Part shown: positions 59,257 to 64,000 of the stretch, piece by piece
Numbering within the stretch: position 1 is the first letter of the stretch
Layout: every line of letters starts with the position of its first letter
Source: Kribbella sp. NBC_00382
GTDB taxonomy: Bacteria > Actinomycetota > Actinomycetes > Propionibacteriales > Kribbellaceae
NCBI RefSeq assembly: GCF_036067295.1
Contig: NZ_CP107954.1
Coordinates: 4,464,001-4,528,000, forward strand
DNA length: 64,000 nt
Direction of reading: 5' to 3'
Made by a program: the position numbers and the translations under genes
The notes under the pieces: generated by a model
The model's input: the letters and a program-made list of their open reading frames with translations, nothing else
Told to the model about the DNA's origin: nothing
Database searches by the model: none

Positions 59257-60752
59257 CAGGCTGCCTTTGCGGGGGTGCTGTGCCAGTCCGGGTGGCCTGG
59301 CATGGGTGGGGTGGTCTTGCCGTAGATCCAGGCACAGAAGTACTGCGTGAGGTCGCGTCCACTGACCTCGTTGGCCGTGTCGATGTAGTCCTGGGTGCCG
59401 GCGCTGCGGTCGCGGTACCGGTCGAAGAACGTCTGCTCGATCCGCCGGAAGGTCTGCTCGCCGACGATGCTGTTGAGCCCGGTGAGCATCAGCTGTCCCG
59501 GTACGTCGGTGTCGAACAGGACCGCGAGTTGGCTGTTCAAGCGGCCCATCGGACCGGAGTCGTGGCGGGACTGTTGGTCGGTCTCGTACAGGTCTTTGAG
59601 CTCTGCGTTGAGGTTAGTGAAGCCGCGGGACGCGTCGTATTTGCGTTCGTAGTACCGGGCATGGCCTTCGCTGATCCACATGTCGTCCCAGCTCCGGACG
59701 GAGACCGCGTCACCGAAGTACTGGTGGGTCAGCTCGTGGACCAGCGTGCCCGCTTCGTCCTTGGCGGGCAGGGAAAGTGGGAGGCCGAAGGTGGACAGGC
59801 CGGCCGTTTCGAGCGCGACGCCGTCGTACGGGCTCGTGAGGCCGAGGACGCCGTACTGCTCATACGGGAACGGCCGGCCGATCTGCTTCTCCAGCCAGGC
59901 GAGCTGTTGCGGCGTCTCGATGGCGTTGGCTTGCATCGCGTCGGTGTAGGACTTGCCTTGGAATTTAGCGAGACCTAAGTAGCTACGGATAGGCAGGCCG
60001 TGCGGTCCGGTCTGCTTGATCTCACGGAACTTGCCGACCGCGATCGCGACCACGTCGGTCTTGATCGGGTGTGCGGTTTTGTAGACCCAGGTGGTGGTCT
60101 GGCCGTGCTTGTACTTCGCTGTGCGGCGGCCGCTGGCGATCCCGGTGCGGTCGTTCGGGGTGGTGATGCGGATCGTGTACTGCGCCTTGTCGCTCGGATG
60201 ATCGTTGGACGGGAACACCACGTGGGCACGGTTTGGCTGACCCATCACGCCGAATCCGTCCGGCGTCTCGTTCCAGACGGTGAACGGGTTGGGCACTCCC
60301 GGAGGAAGGTTGAGCCCCGGTGGTACCGGATTCTGCGAGCGGTCGGCGGTGTAGACGACGCGGACGGTGAACGGCAGGTGCTTGTACAGGGTGCTTCTTG
60401 GGGTGATCGAGAGCTTCTCGCCAACCAGCCTGTACTCCGCCGGCCGCCCGTTGACCGTCACGGCCTCGATCCGCTGCCCAGCCGAGTCGACACTGAACCG
60501 GGTCAACGACTGGGTGGCGACCGCCCGCATCGTCACCACACCCGGCATCTTGGTGGTACCGACCTCGTAGCCAAGACTCACGTCATAACTCTGCGCGTCA
60601 TACCCACCGTTGCCGAGCCCTGGGAACAGCCGATCCCCGAGATCCCCCGCACCGGGTGCCGCCGCAGCCTGCGCGGAGACGACCCCAACCGGCACCAACA
60701 GAACAGTTGCTGCCAGCAAACTCCCGGCCCGCGTCATCATTTTCGTTGCCAT
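59256..60752 (-). CDS. Secreted M1-family metallopeptidase
   Basis: A ~498-residue exported aminopeptidase-like enzyme. After the signal peptide (SLLAATVLLVPVGVVSAQAA) comes the M1 N-terminal beta domain (PYTIRI, KTAHPIKTDVVAIAVGKFRE). The zinc site is HELTHQYFGDAV with a downstream Glu in WISEGHARYYE (HExxH-x18-E). The usual GxMEN motif is replaced here by VALETAGLS, as in a secreted actinobacterial subgroup. The start is taken at ATG 60752; 60788 is a longer option. The small membrane gene follows with a 4-base overlap. The natural substrate is unknown. Confidence 0.9.
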   Translation of the reverse strand: MATKMMTRAGSLLAATVLLVPVGVVSAQAAAAPGAGDLGDRLFPGLGNGGYDAQSYDVSLGYEVGTTKMPGVVTMRAVATQSLTRFSVDSAGQRIEAVTVNGRPAEYRLVGEKLSITPRSTLYKHLPFTVRVVYTADRSQNPVPPGLNLPPGVPNPFTVWNETPDGFGVMGQPNRAHVVFPSNDHPSDKAQYTIRITTPNDRTGIASGRRTAKYKHGQTTTWVYKTAHPIKTDVVAIAVGKFREIKQTGPHGLPIRSYLGLAKFQGKSYTDAMQANAIETPQQLAWLEKQIGRPFPYEQYGVLGLTSPYDGVALETAGLSTFGLPLSLPAKDEAGTLVHELTHQYFGDAVSVRSWDDMWISEGHARYYERKYDASRGFTNLNAELKDLYETDQQSRHDSGPMGRLNSQLAVLFDTDVPGQLMLTGLNSIVGEQTFRRIEQTFFDRYRDRSAGTQDYIDTANEVSGRDLTQYFCAWIYGKTTPPMPGHPDWHSTPAKAA

Positions 60753-61216
60753 AGGCCCAGACTGCCGCCCGGCCGACCCACTCCACATCCACCGAAAACA
60801 GCAACCTCCGTACTACTAAAGTGCTAGACGCCTGAGCCGGAAGTTCCCCCACGCGCTCTCCACGCCTGCTGCTGCGTCGCGCGGTGCGACCACGATCCCG
60901 GTCAGCGGCTCGGGTGGGGTGGAGGTGATGGGGTGTTCGGCGCGCTCGCCTACGCCGGGTCCAGGTCTCGCGATTGCGATGGCGCCCTTGGCCACACGGT
61001 GGGCGGGGCCGTTAGGTGGAAACTACTTGTCGCTGGGTGCAAGTTAGTTACCGCTCAGACGTCATGACCCCCGCAGGCGGCACCACCAACCACCTTCGCT
61101 CAAGTCGATGACCGGCCCGAACCGTGGTCGCAGTCGCGTGGGGGAATACCTGCTGGAGGCACGCGACCCTACCTGAGGTCTTGACCGGGGGAGAGAGCAA
61201 GTGATTTAGTCACTTT
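60753..61216. other. Intergenic region without a supported gene
   Basis: This ~460-bp gap is between the divergent peptidase and GntR genes. No convincing reading frame or RNA gene is seen. A stretch near 60841-60890 faintly resembles the first part of a C element (CCCCACGC, CTGCGTCGC), but too weakly to call. A purine-rich GGGGGAGAGAG lies at about 61186-61196, before the GntR gene. Confidence 0.4.
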
Positions 61217-61224
61217 GTGACTAA
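61206..61224. promoter_or_regulatory. GntR operator overlapping its own start codon
   Basis: TTAGTCAC-TTT-GTGACTAA is a perfect inverted repeat with 8-bp arms. The right arm contains the GTG start codon at 61217. Such a position fits an autorepressed and possibly leaderless transcript. Confidence 0.75.
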
Positions 61225-62044
61225 CTCAACGGTGGCGCCCAGCCTGTCGGACCGGTTGACCGAGGCGATCCTCGGCATCATCCGGGACGCCGACCTGGGG
61301 CCGGGCGATGCGATCCCGTCGGCCCGCGAGCTGGCGAAGCGGTTCGAGATCACCACCCCGACCATCCGCGAGGCACTCCGCAAACTGGAGGCCACCGGAG
61401 CCGTCGAGTTCCGCCACGGCTCCGGCACGTACGTCGGTCCGACCATCAACAACGTCGTCCTCGCCAACCCGCACCGCCCGCCGATCACCAAGGAATCAGT
61501 CCTTCAACTAATAGGCGCCCGCCTCCTGCTGGAGCCCGCAGTAGCCGCCCAAGCGGCCAACGTCCAGGCAACCGCCGCGCTCGCGCCTAGCGGCGCGAGC
61601 GCGGCGGGAGAACGTGCGGGAGCCGAAGGCGGTGTGGGCGCGCATCCAACCGCAGCCCCGGCTGCGGCGCCCGCTCCCTCCACCGGTTCCGGCGGAGCCG
61701 GGAGCGGCGGACGGTCTCTGGAGAAGCTGGAGGCGGCGGTCACCAATGCGTTGACGCCTCCGGGTGGGCCGGCGTTTGCGCTGAATTTTCATGTCGAGTT
61801 GGCCGCCGCGAGTGGTAATCCGGTGGTCGAAGAGCTGATCGGGAGCCTCCTCAAAGTGCGTCTCCGCGAGCAGCAGCAGATCAGGCAGCTGTACGACAAC
61901 CGTAAGCGTGACTACGAGGAGCACCGGGCGATTTTCGAAGCCGTCCAGGCCGGCGACGCCGCCGCGGCCGAGCAGCTCACGCGCGAGCACCTTGACCACA
62001 TCCGTACCGCCATTGAGGCCGCCACCTTCCCGGAGTTGCCGTGA
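61217..62044 (+). CDS. GntR/FadR-family regulator with an in-frame palindromic insertion
   Basis: A 275-residue regulator. The winged helix is at about residues 8-75 (DRLTEAILGIIRDADLGPGD, then AKRFEITTPTIREALRKLEA). The FCD ligand domain starts near 95 (LIGARLLLEPAVAAQAA) and continues after residue ~166 (LEKLEAAVTNAL, FHVELAAASGNPVVEELIGS, HRAIFEAVQAGDAAAAEQLT). In between, residues about 118-164 are an Ala/Gly/Pro/Ser-rich stretch encoded by three nested DNA palindromes (61572-61707), with no counterpart in the family. The insertion keeps frame. The GTG start lies in its operator. The stop overlaps the creatininase start (GTGA). Confidence 0.85.
   Translation: MTNSTVAPSLSDRLTEAILGIIRDADLGPGDAIPSARELAKRFEITTPTIREALRKLEATGAVEFRHGSGTYVGPTINNVVLANPHRPPITKESVLQLIGARLLLEPAVAAQAANVQATAALAPSGASAAGERAGAEGGVGAHPTAAPAAAPAPSTGSGGAGSGGRSLEKLEAAVTNALTPPGGPAFALNFHVELAAASGNPVVEELIGSLLKVRLREQQQIRQLYDNRKRDYEEHRAIFEAVQAGDAAAAEQLTREHLDHIRTAIEAATFPELP
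61572..61707. repeat. Palindromic insertion inside the GntR gene
   Basis: Three consecutive hairpins lie in the coding sequence: a perfect 16-bp stem (61572-61587 with 61592-61607, loop TAGC), a perfect 8-bp stem (61650-61657 with 61660-61667), and a nested pair (61671-61678 with 61700-61707, enclosing TCCACCGG and CCGGCGGA at 61679-61696). Together they occupy the region encoding the low-complexity insert. Confidence 0.85.
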
Positions 62045-62799
62045 GCAACAAGCTTGCGGAGATGACGACTGACCAGGCGCGCGACGCCGTCCGGCTGGCG
62101 CCGTTGGTGATCATTCCGGTGGGTGCCCAGGAGCAGCACGGCGGTGGGATGGCGATGTCGACCGACACCGTACGAGCGGAAGGCCTCGCCGATCTCGTGG
62201 CCGAACGCCTCGACGGTCGCGCGGTCATCGCGCCACCGCTCAACTACGGCGTATCCCCACACCACATGGCCTTCGCCGGTACCGTGACGTTGTCCCCGGC
62301 AACCTTCCAGTCCGTACTCCGTGACCTCATCGCCAGCCTCCAACAACACGGTTGGCGCCAGTTCCTGGTGATCACCGGCCACGGCGGCAACAACGCCGCG
62401 CTGTCGGTTCTGGCCCAGGAGTACCTCCTGCAACCCGACCTCACCTTCGCGTGGACACCCATCACGCCGCTGGTCTCCGACCTCATCGCGGGCATGGAGG
62501 TCAGCCAGGTGCACGGCCATGCGGGCGAGGCGGAGACCGCCCAGATGTTGTACCTCGCGCCCGAACTCGTCCAGCCAGAACTCCTGGAGCCCGGCGCGAC
62601 CCAGCTCGACGAACTACCCCCGAAAGCCCGGCTGTCCCGGCAGGCCCAAGGTCCACGCCTGTCCGTCGGGTTCGATGTCTACCACAAGCGTGGCGTCCTG
62701 GGTGATCCCCGACGTGCCACTGCCGAGGACGGCCGGCTCCTGGTCGAGACCGCCGCAGACCGCATCGCCGCCTTCGCCGAAGAGCTGCTCTCGGCCTGA
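62041..62799 (+). CDS. Creatininase-family amidohydrolase
   Basis: A 252-residue metalloenzyme. PVGAQEQHGGGMAMSTDTVRAEGLAD carries the first metal ligands (Glu, His, Asp), GHGGNN is the central glycine-rich loop and HAGEAETAQML supplies a further His/Glu pair. The group includes creatinine amidohydrolase and mycofactocin-type peptidases. The GTG start overlaps the GntR stop, so regulator and enzyme are co-expressed. The enzyme is probably the effector-linked target. Given the AbgT transporter downstream, an amide or p-aminobenzoyl-type compound is a conceivable substrate, which is only inference. Confidence 0.9.
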   Translation: MSNKLAEMTTDQARDAVRLAPLVIIPVGAQEQHGGGMAMSTDTVRAEGLADLVAERLDGRAVIAPPLNYGVSPHHMAFAGTVTLSPATFQSVLRDLIASLQQHGWRQFLVITGHGGNNAALSVLAQEYLLQPDLTFAWTPITPLVSDLIAGMEVSQVHGHAGEAETAQMLYLAPELVQPELLEPGATQLDELPPKARLSRQAQGPRLSVGFDVYHKRGVLGDPRRATAEDGRLLVETAADRIAAFAEELLSA

Positions 62800-62891
62800 C
62801 CAGCACCACCCCTTCATAGAACTGGACCGCCCGATGCGTTCCAGGCGCGAGCCTGCCCGCCCGCAGGCCGCCGGCCCGAGGAGGCACCCCG

Positions 62892-63812
62892 ATGAACCTC
62901 GCACGCCCGAAAACCCTGGCCGCCCTGCTGCTGACGGCCGGCCTGGTGACCGCCGCCACCATGTTGCCTACAGCAACAGCATCAACCGACTCCCGAAGCG
63001 CCGGCTGCGGAAAAGCAGCGGCGACCGGTGACTACACGGTCGAGAGCGGCGGTCTCACCAGGACCTACCGCCTGCACGTCCCGGTCAACTATCAGCCATC
63101 CAAGCAGTACCCGCTCATCCTGGTCTTCCACGGCCGCGGCAAGACCGGCGCGCAGACCGAGGCGTTCTCCGACCTCTCGAAGCTCGACGCAGTCGTTGCC
63201 TACCCCAACGGTGTGATCGGCGACGAGAACAAGCAGGCCTGGCAGGGCGCGCCGTACGCGGCGAAGGGCGTCGACGACGTGAAGTTCACCGCTGACCTGT
63301 TGGATCAGCTCGAGGGCAAGTACTGCGTCGACACCCGGACGGTCTACGCGACCGGCAAGTCCAATGGCGCCGGCTTCACCGGCATCCTGGCCTGCCGGAT
63401 GGCCGACCGGTTCGCCGCGATCGCCCCGGTCTCCGGCGCGTTCTACATCGAGGGCACCCACTGCGCTCCGAGTCGGCCGATCCCGGTGCTCGACATCCAC
63501 GGCACCGGCGACACCACGATCCCGTACGGCGGCGACGGCCAGCGCGACCTGCCGGACGTGCAGACCTGGGTCCGCGACTGGTCGGTCCGTGACCATTGCG
63601 ACCAGGACACCAAAGTGAGCCAGTTGGGCGACGACGTACTGATCACGAAGTACAAGGGCTGCAAGGCGGACGTAGTACACGTGGCCGTGACCGACGGCGG
63701 CCACTCGTGGCCGGGGTCGGATGCGTCGTCAGGCCCCGGCTATGTCACCCAGACCTTCGAGGCTCACCAGATGATCGGTGACTTCTTCAAAGCTCACAAG
63801 TTGAGGAGCTGA
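62892..63812 (+). CDS. Secreted polyhydroxybutyrate depolymerase/feruloyl-esterase-like (LpqC type)
   Basis: A 306-residue exported esterase of the alpha/beta-hydrolase fold. The signal peptide runs to about residue 30. PLILVFHGRGKTG forms the oxyanion turn, GKSNGAGF the nucleophile elbow, the acid lies in DIHGTGDTTIPYGG, and the His in DGGHSWPG. These are the hallmarks of the LpqC/PHB-depolymerase and feruloyl-esterase family. Cysteine pairs (AGCGK, KYCVD, LACRM, THCAP, DHCDQ) suggest disulfides in a secreted enzyme. It is 92 bp after the creatininase and followed immediately by the AbgT gene. Confidence 0.9.
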   Translation: MNLARPKTLAALLLTAGLVTAATMLPTATASTDSRSAGCGKAAATGDYTVESGGLTRTYRLHVPVNYQPSKQYPLILVFHGRGKTGAQTEAFSDLSKLDAVVAYPNGVIGDENKQAWQGAPYAAKGVDDVKFTADLLDQLEGKYCVDTRTVYATGKSNGAGFTGILACRMADRFAAIAPVSGAFYIEGTHCAPSRPIPVLDIHGTGDTTIPYGGDGQRDLPDVQTWVRDWSVRDHCDQDTKVSQLGDDVLITKYKGCKADVVHVAVTDGGHSWPGSDASSGPGYVTQTFEAHQMIGDFFKAHKLRS

Positions 63813-63813
63813 G

Positions 63814-64000
63814 ATGACTACCACCGCAACCGAGCCGAAGAAGGACCTGCCCCGCCTGGTCCGCGGGATGGCCGTGATCGAGCGGGCCGGCAACGCGCTA
63901 CCGCATCCGTTCTGGCTGTTCTGGATCCTGTCCGCGATCCTCGCCGTGGTGAGCGCGATCCTCGCCGCCCTGGACGTCTCGGTCCTGTCACCGAAGGACG
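63814..64000 (+). CDS. AbgT-family transporter, 5' part only
   Basis: The first ~62 codons of a membrane protein cut by the window end. After a short polar start comes GMAVIERAGNALPHPFWLFW and ILSAILAVVSAILAALDVSV. ERAGN.LPHP..LF is the entry motif of AbgT-type transporters, which import p-aminobenzoyl-glutamate or export antifolates. GGAGCTGAG stands just before ATG 63814, which overlaps the esterase-gene end by one intergenic base. The rest (about 450 residues) lies outside. It completes a GntR - creatininase - esterase - transporter cluster. Confidence 0.8.
   Translation, partial: MTTTATEPKKDLPRLVRGMAVIERAGNALPHPFWLFWILSAILAVVSAILAALDVSVLSPKD

Noticed and set aside
60841..60890. Fourth copy of the C element
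   Set aside because: Only the CCCCACGC and CTGCGTCGC fragments resemble it, without the later blocks; chance is likely at this base composition.
1..64000. tRNA, rRNA or known riboswitch genes, prophage or insertion sequences
   Set aside because: I scanned the intergenic regions by eye for cloverleaf features, conserved riboswitch cores and transposase motifs and found none; a covariance-model search would be the decisive test.

Overview
This 64 kb window is high-GC actinobacterial chromosome. It shows strong G/C bias at third codon positions, frequent GTG starts, ATGA/GTGA stop-start overlaps, secreted proteins with long Ala-rich signal peptides, an F420-type LLM oxidoreductase, DUF3039, and a TTGTCCACA-type DnaA-box sequence. 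The mix of large secreted glycosidases and proteases, sugar-type LacI regulation and many one-gene regulators fits a soil actinomycete of the Propionibacteriales (Kribbella-like). That placement is inference, because no rRNA or housekeeping marker is present. I found no tRNA, rRNA, insertion sequence, prophage or CRISPR array.

Layout. 1-9.7 kb: ABC ATPase (cut by the window edge), GH18 chitinase with terminator, EamA exporter, TetR regulator divergent from a Baeyer-Villiger-type monooxygenase with a palindromic operator between them, a polytopic membrane protein with a small partner, a secreted beta-propeller protein and an acetyltransferase. 9.7-16.4 kb: TetR, then a MerR regulator divergent from a tightly coupled membrane protein - SDR - alpha/beta hydrolase operon, then a CoA-transferase. 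17.4-19.4 kb: a sugar-binding protein that has lost its signal peptide, behind a LacI-type operator matching the one in front of the adjacent lacI gene. 19.4-26.8 kb: malic enzyme, VanZ, YqgE, DUF3039, Uma2, DEAD/DEAH helicase, MFS. 27.5-28.4 kb: an 850 bp gene-free patch packed with hairpin repeats. 28.4-30.2 kb: Lrp/AsnC regulator divergent from 4-hydroxyphenylpyruvate dioxygenase. 30.3-35.5 kb: small secreted proteins, an FAD-linked oxidase, and a lipoprotein - response regulator - sensor kinase operon of CseA-CseB-CseC layout. 35.5-43.1 kb: a GH101 glycosidase divergent from a large S8 protease. 43.2-46.5 kb: fumarylacetoacetase and a partner, divergent from homogentisate dioxygenase, so with hpd the window carries most of tyrosine catabolism. 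46.5-50.7 kb: an accessory-looking stretch with repeats, gene remnants, a methyltransferase and a HIRAN gene broken by a nonsense codon, then TetR divergent from a dehydrogenase across two identical operators. 50.8-64 kb: nucleotidyltransferase-like protein, LLM oxidoreductase, DHFR-like protein/ECF sigma pair, a second DHFR-like protein, glyoxalase, deacetylase, 5'-nucleotidase, M1 peptidase, GntR - creatininase - esterase - AbgT transporter.

The least explained content is a set of repeat families outside normal annotation: a ~25 bp hairpin in 7 copies (A), a 100 bp inverted-repeat element in 2 copies (B), a 119 bp element in 3 copies (C), a 31 bp repeat in 2 copies (D), and a ~140 bp set of three nested palindromes inserted in frame inside the GntR regulator gene. 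Operator palindromes can be read directly for at least six regulators.
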